Shown: one piece after another, positions 32,454 through 42,979 of the stretch
How the letters are laid out: every line of letters starts with the position of its first letter
Position numbering within the stretch: the first letter of the stretch is position 1
Origin: Paraphoma chrysanthemicola
Taxonomy: Eukaryota; Ascomycota; Dothideomycetes; Pleosporales; Phaeosphaeriaceae
Direction: 5' to 3'
Assembly: GCA_020744225.1 (NCBI GenBank)
Contig: JAGMWG010000016.1
Span: 248,001-312,000 of the forward strand
DNA length: 64,000 nt
Program-made: the position numbers and the translations under genes
Notes under the pieces: model-generated
Seen by the model: the letters and a program-made list of their open reading frames with translations, nothing else
Database searches by the model: none
Told to the model about the DNA's origin: nothing

Positions 32454-33506
32454 CTAGAACTCGTCCACTTTGACTTCGCGCCCTTCTTTCAACGGCAAGT
32501 ACACCTTCTCCCACAACTCACTCCTCTCGCCTAGATGGTACGCCAAGCTCACATCCTGCATTCCAGCCTCCGTCCTTTCGCCCATGTTTTCTAATTGCGA
32601 AATGATGTTCTCCAAGCCAAGTGCTTTTCCCGTAGCTTGTGTATTCCCCGCCTCCAACGAGACATGCACAATATGTATATGAAAATGATAATACGTCGGT
32701 TGATCTGTCCTATCATTAGTCCCTAGTCTCGCAAGTCATCTCCTACAACACATCGAGCCCAACTTACAATGCACATAAAGCTTCAATTGATCCTTCTCCA
32801 AACCCTCATACAATCCGACCGTCGCCTCCATCATCTTGTCCCGCATGTGTTTCAACCACTCCACATTCCCACTCTTCAGATCCCTCACGCTCCAGATATC
32901 CCTGCGCTCCACAATGCCGAGTAAATGCAGGCTTCCCATCGTTTTGCGGTCCCAGTTCAAGTCGGGTAGGAGTAAAAACCCAGACTCCCCGTGTTCGCGG
33001 TACATGACGTCTTCCTGCTCGGTGCGGCCTTCGATGATGTTGAAGACCCAATTAAGCGCGCCTTTGTCGCGCTGGCGACGCATGTATGGATTCACATATT
33101 CAGTGTAGATTTCTGGTGTCTCAGTGACTACCCTCAGACCTTGTGCTTCGTATTTGTTCACATGTTTCTGCGTGCATGGGTAGATTAGATTGATTTTGAA
33201 ATCTGGTGGTGCTTGGCCATCGGTGCCGGCGAAGTTGGGGTTGCTGTTTGCGAGAAACCACGAGTAAATGTCGTTTGCGCCGAGGTTTTTGATGTTGCGG
33301 AGCGAGGTCGAGAAGCTGTGTAGGTTGGCGTCTGAAGTGTCGAATGCGGCGCGCTCGGCGATTAGAAGCGCGGGTTGGGAGTCAATGGTGCCGAGGAGGG
33401 AGATGCGGCGGCCGGCTTGGTCCGAGTTGAGAAGGCGGGTGAGCTGAAATCTGGGGATGAGGGCTTCGGCTTTGGCGGCGATTTCGGGGGGTGTGGTCGA
33501 GGTCAT
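32454..33506 (-). CDS. DCS1: Scavenger mRNA decapping enzyme DcpS
   Basis: Two exons, 33506-32768 and 32704-32454, give 329 residues. The N-terminal swapped dimerisation domain is followed by the catalytic HIT domain. Its signature YYHFHIHIVH (His253, 255, 257) is formed just after the splice junction, which also restores KLYVHYQPTYY. Upstream, INLIYPCTQKHVNKYE and LLPDLNWDRKTMGSLHLLGIVER are typical of the family. It hydrolyses m7GpppN cap remnants after 3'-to-5' mRNA decay. It is convergent with the GPCR gene (153 bases) and divergent from POLD4. Together with PAT1 it is the second mRNA-turnover gene here, but the two are 26 kb apart. Confidence 0.95.
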
Positions 33507-34021
33507 GATGGGGTTTGGAGAGGAAGAGCCAGGATGGAAGCAGCACCTCAGAAGGCTATAGTCTGTTAGCCGAAGTCCGAAATAAAATTCTTATTTGTAT
33601 GATAGCATTCTGGTTAGCAATGTATATGTGATGCCTTATTCATACTTCTAGTGTGATAATACTTGCACTGTCCAGACGCGAAGTCCTTTCAACAGGCAGA
33701 GTCTAGAATTTTGCAAGTAGAAGTTCAACCTACACGTATGAACGACCAGTTCTCTCGAAGCTATCGCCGATGCACGCTTTTCAGGTTGTAGTACAAATAT
33801 TGCAAGCTGATTGGGTGATGGATGGTGAAATGAGGTCACATGTCGACGCGTTTGCGCGGTCGCGCCTGCATCGCCCCTGGCAACCGTGGAAGGCACGGGC
33901 GATTCTTGCCAAGCCAATGACGCTCACACCGACCACGACCTCACACAACCGCACTCGTCGCGCATCGCCATCGCAACCTCAACTCGCAGTATACCTATAA
34001 CATCGATTCAGAACATTTACG
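33507..34021. other. Divergent promoter region, DcpS / POLD4
   Basis: 515 bases between outward-facing starts. Contains an ACGCGT box at 33846-33851 and an inverted CCAAT (GATTGG) near 33806. Confidence 0.5.
33846..33851. promoter_or_regulatory. MCB-like box (ACGCGT) upstream of POLD4
   Basis: ACGCGT lies 171 bases upstream of the POLD4 ATG. As with MCM6, MBF-type G1/S control would suit a replication gene. The site could equally be chance. Confidence 0.4.
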
Positions 34022-34716
34022 ATGCCACCGAAACGAAGATCCTCCGGCCCAGCGACTAAGTCGCAGCAGTCCACCCTTGCCTTCCACGGAGCATCAAACA
34101 AGGTCACAAAAGCAGGCACAAGAGCTCCAGCAGGCAAAAACAATGTCATCTCTGAGGTTGCGACAAAGAAGGAAGTTAAGCCAGAGATTATCAATATCGT
34201 TGAGGAGCCAACAACTGCTGAAGCGGCAATAATCGACCAGACGACGGAGGAAGTCGCGGCGCAACCTGAAAGCGCACCAGAAGACATCGAAGCCCGGCGC
34301 GTCACGGATGCAGCGATAAAAAAGTATTGGGCCGCAAAAGAGAAGCAAAGAGTGGCACCTAGGGTACATCAGCAGGACCTCAGCTTGCACGAGAAGATCC
34401 TGAGAGAGTTTGACATGAGTGGACAGTATGGCGTAAGATATCCCCGCCTGTCAGCAATGTCGATTTTGTGTCTTACACTCTAAACGCTGGATACTGCTGC
34501 TATTGACTTGTGCTGACATTTACTTTCTCACTGCAGCCCTGCACCGGAATCGCGCGGTTGAAACGCTGGAAGCGTGCATATCGTCTCGATCTCGACCCGC
34601 CGATCGAAATTCTTGCCGTTTTGCTGCGGGAAATGGACGTTGACAGCAATGTGGAACTGCAGAGATCACAAGTCGATGAGTTGTTAAACTCAAAGGTCAA
34701 GGTCGATGCAACTTGA
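34022..34716 (+). CDS. DNA polymerase delta small subunit (POLD4/Cdm1 family)
   Basis: Two exons, 34022-34432 and 34537-34716, give 196 residues. The N-terminus MPPKRRSSG...QSTLAFHG resembles the PCNA-interacting, basic start of POLD4/Cdm1. A Lys/Glu-rich linker follows. The conserved C-terminal half is RVHQQDLSLHEKILREFDMSGQYGPC (across the intron) and GIARLKRWKRAYRLDLDPPIEILAVL, the family hallmark. The subunit stabilises polymerase delta and links it to PCNA. Splicing at 34432/34537 is phase 0 with GTAAGA...GCAG. The upstream ACGCGT box fits cell-cycle control. Confidence 0.93.
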
Positions 34717-36523
34717 AGACTTCTGGGGTTCAATCAGTGTAGCAGAGAGCACATGTTCATGCACGCCAGTTACGCCCTTTAAAAAAGTAGAGGAGCACAA
34801 GACGATCGATGTGACTACATGTTTTAGCACCGCACATTGGAGTTTAGGAGTAACGTCGGTGGTTTCAATCGACACTGATCGTCGCAATGTGCGACAAGGG
34901 ATGCTCAGTGCGCCTTTTAAATGGGCACGCGAGCAGCTTCGCCAAGTGCATACGACGCCCATGCTAAGGCTCCACACTTCTCGAGTAAATGAAAGTTCTT
35001 GTTCGGATTCCCCTTGCGTCTATTCTGCATCCTGGCCCGAAACGTTGCATTAATTGCACCGCTGCGATGCAGCCAACACATCGGCCCTTTCGTCCACACC
35101 TTTAAGAAGTTTTGTAAGATCGTACGTCAGCAGGCATTAGCTAATGGACGGATGCAAGGCGACGCGAGGGCTGCACATCTCTCCGCTAACAAAGGACCCA
35201 GGCCCATGTCCCGGTCTTTCATATGTCGTCCCCAATTGGATCGCATTCGTTATCGTGCCGGACAGCATCCGGCACTCCCAGCACGCGGGGTTACGCAAGT
35301 TCAACAGTTTTTGACAGCATGCGGGCAACCGTGTCACATTGACCAATTTCGGAAGTGTGAAAGAGGCTATTTGAGCCTTGCCGTTGTGCATCGCACGCGA
35401 CACAATCCTTCACAGACGGCTCCAATTTAGGACTTGGAGCGGGGTTGATCTGCAATCGTTCGATGAAGCTCTGGGCTCCTGCGGTGGTGGTGTGTGGCGA
35501 ACAACCGTGCTGGGCGACAGGTGTGGGGTAAGAGGAGCCACTCTGATGCTGGGATCCGCATGCGACTGGCACACTAATTGCCAGCCCGTTTCCACGCTGC
35601 CGGCGTGCTCCCTAGCGGGGCTTGACACTTGACGCTGTCGCAGCTCCGTACGAACTCTTGGGTCGGTGATGTGCACGTCGTCTTTTTTTGGCGAGGACCC
35701 ACCCGTCCTTATCGCTCGAGATAACTGCGCCTCGCGATGGCTCAATTCACGCGCCAGCAGCTAGAAGCAGGGCCAGCGGCGGGCGCAATGGGTGCTTCTG
35801 CGTTGGCTTGTCGGGCCAGTCGTAAGAACTTTGTCTGAACAAGCGTGCATGTGGCTTGCAGCAGCCAACCAGGATGGGTGAATCAAAACGGTCCTTGTCG
35901 AATCCTTGGGAGTGTGAGATAGCGGGGAACCACTCAAGAGACGCATGGCATTCCGCTGCCATGCTGTACGACCTCCTCCTTCAACCTCCCATTGCCCCTC
36001 CATTCCCTTTACTCTCTTTTCCAGATCAGATCAATTCACTTTGTGTCTCTCCATACTTCACCTCTTTCAACAAGATGCTGGGCGCACCTGCTGCCACGCT
36101 TTAGACTCGCACCTTCCCCCCGCGCGGCGGCCGTCGACGACTCTTTCCTCGACCATCCACGCGTTGTTGATCGCACCATCAGACCCGGGCTATCCGTTCC
36201 AATTCGCAACCAGGTGCGTTGCAAATCCACCTTCTTTTGTTCTACATACTCATCAATTGCTCCCCAGCGTCATTGCCCGTCACCCCACCATCCCGTGACA
36301 CGCACGCCATCTTGCGCCTTGGTGTTGTTCCACCGTTCCACCGTTCCAGGAATCCGCAGGTTACCCATTGGGCTCTCTTCATTGGGAAGGCCAAACCAAT
36401 CTTATTCGACGATCGCAATTGTAAAGGACGTCTCTGCCATTTCGCTACTCGTGCTTGACGCCGCATGCACCCACGTTGCGTTCTTTCATCCGTATCTAAT
36501 CGACACTCGTTCCATCTGCAAGC
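34717..36523. other. Long intergenic region and probable 5' UTR of the PPS1-type gene
   Basis: About 1.8 kb between POLD4 and the phosphatase, both on the plus strand. From about 35960 the plus strand becomes pyrimidine-rich (CTCC/TTCA), like a long fungal 5' UTR. ORFs across it, including one overlapping the next gene in another frame, lack recognisable content. Confidence 0.5.
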
Positions 36524-38779
36524 ATGGCTGCTGCAGTAGCCAGGGCGATGCCCATTCCCAGTCGCACATCAACGCCTCCACCGCACCTGTCGCTCAACAC
36601 GTCAACCCGAGGTACTCCTGCTGCGATCCCCAACAAGCACATCCCCGTATGCTCGCCCGGTGGCCTGCCTGCAACTCCTCCGGCTTCTCCGCCCCGACAG
36701 GACAGCTTGGTAGAAACCTCGTCAATCACATATCCACCCAATCAGTATTGCACAGAGTACTCAGATGACCCACCCGTGTACACCATCACTGCAGACCGCA
36801 TGGCTGAGGCACTTGAGCATATGTCGACTCAACCTCTTCCAAACCCAGAGCAGGTCTTCCCTTGGATGCATGGTCTACATTCCGAGAATCAGCTCCAACT
36901 TGCTTTCTTCTCGTCTCGCCGAAAGAGCGTTCGAAAAGTGCCTAGGTGCATTCGCAGCCTAACAATCGTGAAGACTGGTGGCAATTTGAACACTAGCAAG
37001 ATCAAGGGCGCTATTGCTCCTGACGAGCTACTTGAGCCTGCATCTTCCGGTGCGCCGGCTTTCATCGAGTGTGATCCGAAAGACGGATTTTCTGTGCGCA
37101 ACTTCCAAATTCAGGCTTGCAAGCTGGCTACCGTGTCGGATATCATTGTGTACGGCGACCTCAAGACGAATCCTAATGAGACCGTGGCATTGGCGCAGCG
37201 AATCTCCCAAGCGCAGAGACAGTATGAGGCCATAAATGGCTTCCCACGTTGCTGGTTCAATACTTTCATGTTGTCAGGTACGAATAAGATATCGGTTTGT
37301 ACTATTCACCACTGACAAGTACAGATTCGTTCAAGGTTGTGCAGGAAAAATACCCTGAATTGGTCGCTATAGATTCTAAGGGAGGTATGACAGGCAATGT
37401 AGTCGACTTTTGTAAGGTCTTTTGATACATCGGTGAAGTGAATTATGAGCTGACATGACTGCAGTCTTCTGGGAGCGCTACGAAATGTGTGCAATGTCAC
37501 AAGCTTCAGAAATCAGCAATAACATCTTCCTCGGTCCAACGCCTGACCTTGGTCTCAACCCCGATTGTGTGGGCGAAGACGCATATGACATGCTTATTGA
37601 AGCTACCGACCTTGCGCATGTGCCGGAGTCACGCTCGCTTCGAGCTCTACGCATGGGTTTGGAGAGGAACAATCGCAAATCTGCTCTTCACATGGAATTT
37701 CCTTCTTCGGGAAGCATTATGCCACCAACTTGGTCTCATTCAGAGGTTGACGGCCTGATGGAGATGTGCAAGTGGATGTACGAATTGGCGAACCCGCATG
37801 AGGCGAAGCGGTCGAAGCGACGAAGATCGGATGAAGACGAGGCGATTGAGCTTGACGACATTCCGACGCCACGAAAGTTTCTTATTCATTGCACAGATGG
37901 ATACACTGAGACGACACTTCTTGCATTGGCTTACTTCATGTATGCTGAAGGCTTGACTGTACACGATGCCTGGGTACAAATGCATCGCGACAAGGGACGA
38001 AACTTCTTTGCATACCCTTCTGATGTCGCGCTCTTGACAGCTATTCAACCTCGCATTCTACAAGAATCTCCACGATTCAGCCAGAGTGTTTTCAACATCC
38101 CGGAACCTCAATGGCTTTCGAAGATTGACGGTAGCTTACCTAGCAGAATCCTGCCGTACATGTATCTCGGTAACCTTGGGCACGCGAACAATCCGGAGCT
38201 CCTGCGCGAATTGGGTATTACACGTATCTTGAGTGTCGGAGAGTCACTATCCTGGCCCGAAGATCTCAAGAAGAAGCTCGCTTGGCCTATGGAGCATTTT
38301 CTCATGGTTGATCGCGTGCAGGACAATGGGGTCGATCCACTCTGGGCGGAATTTGAGCGATGCTTGAAATTTATTGGTCAGTTGCTGTAGAATTAGTTTA
38401 CACGGCAAGTCGCTAACATCCCGCAGAAGAAGGCAAGCGCGATGGCGGTGCCACTCTTGTGCATTGCAGGGTAGGCGTATCGCGGTCCGCAACGATCTGC
38501 ATTGCAGAAGTCATGAACGAGATGGGCCTTTCATTTCCCCGCGCATAGTATGTCACATCCTCTGCTTATCATCAACTCCACTGACCGGATCTTCTCAGCT
38601 GCTTTGTACGAGCCCGGCGCTTGAACGTTATAATTCAACCACATCTTCGATTCACTTACGAGCTTCTCAAATGGGAAGAGTTCCAGCGTCAGCGACGCAA
38701 CGAGCCTCTTCGCCGAGAACTAGAGTGGGCTACTGTCGCGCGTGAGATCGCGTTGATGAACAAGCCCTACTCGAAGTGA
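36524..38779 (+). CDS. PPS1: Dual-specificity protein phosphatase, PPS1 type
   Basis: Five exons: 36524-37277, 37325-37411, 37465-38376, 38427-38547 and 38599-38779, all phase-matched, giving 684 residues. The N-terminal ~80 residues are Pro/Ser-rich. The middle is the atypical, largely inactive phosphatase-like region of Pps1 homologues (RKFLIHCTDGYTETTLLALAYFMY, where the CX5R loop is altered to CTDGYTE). The C-terminal catalytic domain (ILPYMYLGNLGHANNPELLRELGITRIL to the end) has HCRVGVSRSAT with the nucleophile at about Cys598. Yeast Pps1 removes phosphate from Ser/Thr and Tyr and affects S phase. So it is a tandem of one pseudo and one active DSP domain. The active site straddles exon 4. 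Confidence 0.92.
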
Positions 38780-39546
38780 TATTCTTTACAACTCCTCTTC
38801 CCTGCGGACAACATAATATACTGGACATGATTTACGAACGATACGATACGACTTGCGAATGTACGATCAGAGGAGACTGCAAAATCTGTTTGCGTAGTTT
38901 CAACGATCTTCTTCCGCTGGCTCGATGGCGTCAATGGTTGTTTTTCACTCGGCGTTGTTTGCTCCACTCTCCTTGTCTTCGGACTATGTTCGCTTGCTCA
39001 TGCAACTATCTCGAAATTGCGGTTTGCTTAAAGAGATCAGCCACACGGCGCGGTGGCTATACTGTATGTCGGCGTTTGCAGTCTACTGATCTAGACTGTC
39101 AATGAGCATCCTACAGAATTGATGCGGCATCACGGTTGTGGGAACTGGTATCATACGTGTAACGCGGCATGGTATTGCGGGATCGCAGCGGGACGGCCAC
39201 TAGGCGTTAGGGAAACATGTTCTTCTATTCGGCGTATATATTCCGGTCGATTGTTGGCTAACAGCCATGGATTCTGCTTCACTATTCTGATTACCAACAA
39301 CGCGATGCTCTTTCCGTCTTGTTTGCCTTCTGGGCAATGGGTGCCTGATCGATCATCATCAACAAGTGAAACGTTGAAACCTCACTTTTCGCCATGAGTC
39401 TTCGTTAACTTGATCAAGCGGTGCTTGCCCATTGCGAAATGTCCATATTTGCAAGGATTACAATCTCCGTGACCCACTTGTTCATAGTGAGTCACAGATC
39501 AATTGTCCGTTTGCTCTTCTTTCAATGTCTCCACAATCACTCCCCA
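38780..39546. other. Convergent 3' intergenic region, PPS1 / ABC protein
   Basis: 767 bases between two stop codons. Only short, unconvincing ORFs. Confidence 0.5.
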
Positions 39547-41544
39547 TTACCAATCCCATATCTCCTCCCACCTCCTCCCATCCAACTCCACCGGCCCCTC
39601 CCACCTCCCCACTCTCGGGCCCTTCCCCATCCCTGGCTCAGGCAAACAAATCCAATCCCTCACACATCCTGGGATCTCCTGGCGACTATGGCTCACACAC
39701 AGTAACGCTTGATGCTCTTGCAACCCAGGCACAATCACCTCGCCCTCCCACGCTACAGGTTTGGGTCCGGTTTCCGTGTACACGAGTTGCATACTTTGTC
39801 CCCTGGATAAGAACAGCAGACACTTGTCCCGTGCTAGGTCGTCCATGCCGCTGAATGCTTCATCGAGAATGACGATATCTGGATTCCGAATGGTGGCGCG
39901 GAGGAAGAGAAGGACGCGTTGAGCAGAGTAGGAGAGTTCGGCGAAGAGAGTATCTTTTGCCCATGACAAGCTTTCTCCTCTATCATTACCATTCCGCAGC
40001 TCGTTTTCGAACCAGGTTAGTGCAGCGTCGACGCGTGCGGTGGTGCTGGAGTCGAGGCGCGGCGAAGTGATAGGTGTATCTGCCCATGCGCTTTCGAGCG
40101 CGCGGCGCACGGAGAGGTATTTGGGGAAGAGGGCGTGGACTTCTGGACTTGCGTGGCCCATTCGTGACTGGATTTCGAAAATGGTAATGCCTGGAAGACC
40201 GGGCTCGGGCAGGCGAGAGCGTTGGAAGAGTTTCACTGGCGCGGAGTATGTTTGCGGGTGGTCGGATGTTACGAGGGAGAGGAGTGTGGTCTTGCCAGAC
40301 CCGTTGGCGCCGAAGATGCCCCAGCGCTGGCCGCGGTGGATGGTGAAGTGCAAGCCGGGTTGGGTGGTGTTGTTGATGGTCTCTGTCCAGTCGCCGAGGA
40401 CGGAATTGGTGCCATATGTGATGCGGACACCGGACATTTCGACAACAGGTTCGCCGATCGAGACGGTTGTATTGTCTTTCTGAGTGTAGCCGTCACGACT
40501 CAGTGCTGTAGTGCTCAAGGTTGATGTGTTACCTTCGAAGTTCCCACTCTCGGAGAGATGTCGACCAACTTCGCGCATTTCGACGAGTTTCGGACTCAAT
40601 TCTTCTCCACGCCGGCCCTGCTTCTCGATCTCCTCATACTTTTCCTTCAAGAGAGCAAATACCTCCTGTTTCTTTCCCAATGCATCAACATTACCATCTT
40701 CCCCCGCATAAACGACATGCGTAATCCACTCCGGCACAGCGTCTTGCGGTCTCAGACTCAACACAATTCTTGGCTTGTTTTGTTCTGCCATTCTCTTCAA
40801 TACCTCTGAAATATGCCTCGTGACAATCGGATCAAGACCAATAAACGGTGCATCAAGACACAACACAAGTGGCTGCGTCAGTAATGCCTTCCCTATCCTG
40901 GCACGTCGACTCTGGCCATTGGATAGCATGGCCACTGGCTTGGACAGGAATCGCTCGAGCTCCAGATGCGCCATGACAGAGCGCATAACGTCGTCCGAGA
41001 TGGCCTTGGCTTTTAGTTCCTCTTCTCCTGGGTTCATGGTCACGATGCCGGTTAGGTATCGTTGCAGCGTAAAGTCCGTGTCTTCTTTCAAGGACTCGTA
41101 CCGTGCAGAGAGATACGCGCCGCCAAAGGCTTTGCGCTCGACGTCGAAGCCGACATATTCGATTGCGCGGTCTGGATAACGGAGGTTAGGATTCTGTGTC
41201 TCAATGTCTTTGGATAGCAGATACGGGAAAGTCCGAGCAGTGGGTGGAGAGCAGAGGAGTTGGCCACGAAGGATTTGGAGAAATGTTGTCCGGATCGTTG
41301 AGGAGGGTGAGAGGATGGCCCAATGTTGGTTTGGTGTGGAGAAAGACGGTAGGGAGAGAGTCAGGTCTGGAAACAGGGGCGGATTGGATGTGCCATGCTG
41401 GCCTGAGGCCGGTTTAGTAGAGGGATGATGGCGATAGAAAGTGCCATTGGCGATGCTCACAATCGGCTCAGAGCGCAATCTTGCCGTGGTGTGGAGTCTT
41501 GAGCATCGCGAAGCTGCAAAGCATAACGCTGGAGTTCTTCGCAT
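39547..41544 (-). CDS. Soluble twin-cassette ABC protein (ModF/YDR061W-like), probably mitochondrial
   Basis: One exon of 665 residues from ATG 41544. The frame is open further upstream, but this Met begins a mitochondrial-type presequence (MRRTPALCFAASRCSRLHTT: basic, no acids). There are two ABC cassettes and no membrane segments. Cassette 1 lacks a normal Walker A (AILSPSSTIRTTF), keeps a signature LSNGQSRRARIGKALL, and has Walker B LVLCLDAPF without the catalytic Glu. Cassette 2 has Walker A FGANGSGKTTLL and Walker B DIVILDEAFSG, but its signature is degraded (AELSYSAQRV). Yeast YDR061W and bacterial ModF share this layout. Function is not established. It could couple ATP use to a mitochondrial process. 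The divergent neighbour starts about 110 bases away. Confidence 0.85.
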   Translation of the reverse strand: MRRTPALCFAASRCSRLHTTARLRSEPIVSIANGTFYRHHPSTKPASGQHGTSNPPLFPDLTLSLPSFSTPNQHWAILSPSSTIRTTFLQILRGQLLCSPPTARTFPYLLSKDIETQNPNLRYPDRAIEYVGFDVERKAFGGAYLSARYESLKEDTDFTLQRYLTGIVTMNPGEEELKAKAISDDVMRSVMAHLELERFLSKPVAMLSNGQSRRARIGKALLTQPLVLCLDAPFIGLDPIVTRHISEVLKRMAEQNKPRIVLSLRPQDAVPEWITHVVYAGEDGNVDALGKKQEVFALLKEKYEEIEKQGRRGEELSPKLVEMREVGRHLSESGNFEGNTSTLSTTALSRDGYTQKDNTTVSIGEPVVEMSGVRITYGTNSVLGDWTETINNTTQPGLHFTIHRGQRWGIFGANGSGKTTLLSLVTSDHPQTYSAPVKLFQRSRLPEPGLPGITIFEIQSRMGHASPEVHALFPKYLSVRRALESAWADTPITSPRLDSSTTARVDAALTWFENELRNGNDRGESLSWAKDTLFAELSYSAQRVLLFLRATIRNPDIVILDEAFSGMDDLARDKCLLFLSRGQSMQLVYTETGPKPVAWEGEVIVPGLQEHQALLCVSHSRQEIPGCVRDWICLPEPGMGKGPRVGRWEGPVELDGRRWEEIWDW

Positions 41545-41657
41545 GTCGAAACCTTGCCGATATATGGTCCAACACGACTTGGATATATTCCCTTCATCCT
41601 GACGCTGTGTGGCCCGCCGTAGTGGTACACGGAAGTGGGCCCGTCTCCGCGACTGGC

Positions 41658-42180
41658 ATGACGTCGAATTGGCCCCACAATCTGCCGAGGTTCGCTTCAA
41701 CTGACAACTGCGGGCCCGCTTCTATCACGGTCGACAATGTAAGAGCTCGCGAGCTTGGTTCAGAGGTGAAGATGCTACCAAGCTTACAACCGTCGCGGCC
41801 CAAGGCAAGTCATTCCCATGTTCGTAGCTCCGACCCTACGAAGTACTGACGACATTTAGCCTTCACAACAATCCGCGCAGCCTACATATGCGCATCCACA
41901 GCGACGCGCCACGCACACGACTTCACAATCAGTCGCGCACGCCCAGCCAACGGCTCTGAGGCCGCGATCTCAAGTTGAAGCTATGCCGCCTCATGGCGCC
42001 CTCCCAGCAAGCCCATTTTTTGATGCCGCAACACGGCATCCTGTCTTCTTTACTCAGAATCTAAGAAAGCCACCGTTCCCAATACCACAGATAGCCAGTC
42101 AGGGCTGGAGTCCGGTCGCGAACGGATACATAATGGAGCAACAGAGGGCTCTGCAAATTGATCCAAAGACGAAGTTATAA
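41658..42180 (+). CDS. Small orphan protein, spliced (model uncertain)
   Basis: A plus-strand gene likely begins at ATG 41658 (MTSNWPHNLPRFASTDN) and ends at TAA 42180. A single intron ending at AG 41859 joins in phase to the long second exon (41860-42180). Two donors keep the frame: GTAAGA at 41739 (133-residue product) and a GC-type GCAAGT at 41805 (155 residues). The C-terminal part (PFFDAATRHPVFFTQNLRKPP, GWSPVANGYIMEQQ) is compact and looks conserved in style, while the middle is Gln/Thr/Pro-rich. No family recognised, no membrane segment. The divergent placement next to the ABC gene supports a real promoter. Confidence 0.42.
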
Positions 42181-42979
42181 GGACCGAGTGAGTGCGTGAA
42201 GAAAGTGTCTTGCAAGGCGTCATGGTCCGTTTGATTCGAGAGAAGAAATTTGTGCATTACCACAAGCAGCACATCGCGCTTGGACGGGTTCTCAGGAGAA
42301 CAATATCAACGTCAGAGAAATTCTAGTGTGATTGGATTACATGGCCCAAGGCGAGAATATATGGGTAGAAGCACATCGCCTTGCAGAGAGCTGCATCCTC
42401 TTTTGATACAGGTTCGTGTTCCGATGCTGTGAATGATTAACCTCAACGTGGTCATGTTCTCGATAAATTGATCTTGCGGTGCGTAGGTCTCATTTCTTCC
42501 TTTTCTTGAGGTGTCCTCGCTCCTTCCTTCTTACTGTAGCCATCTCATCGTAACCGCTTCTGTGCCTCTACGCCTGGTGCTTGATCGGGGACGGGTCACC
42601 TCACTATGACTGATTGCAATTGCTTCGCAAGGCTGCCTTGAAGGGCAATTCGGCCCATGTGATTGGCTCGCCTTATTCCCTTGGTCTCTCCGGTGTAAGG
42701 CTGCGTGGCGGAGTGCTTGGTGGCTTGGTGGCTTAGTCCTTCGCGGCTGTGTGCACTACAGCTAGGAGTGCTGCGCAGCATATTCTGCATCACTGATATT
42801 TGGATGATGAGACTTATCTCAATCTGAAGATAGATTGTTCATTAGCTGACACCAATATCTCTATCGCTTGAGCCGAGAGGCGATTCTCAATGTAGTCTGC
42901 GCCTGCCAGCCCCGTCTCACACACCGCATCATCGTTCGCAGCTTTCCTTGCTCGCGGTGGTGCCCATCAGCTAACCACA
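42181..42979. other. Intergenic region upstream of the orphan membrane protein
   Basis: 799 bases between two plus-strand genes. A short GCTTGGTG direct repeat lies near 42715-42735 and an inverted CCAAT (GATTGG) at about 42661. No gene recognised. Confidence 0.45.

Noticed and set aside
35992..36768. Plus-strand frame of 258 codons before the PPS1 gene
   Set aside because: It overlaps the PPS1 start in another frame and lies in a pyrimidine-rich 5' UTR-like stretch; composition is Ser/His/Leu/Pro-rich without structure.
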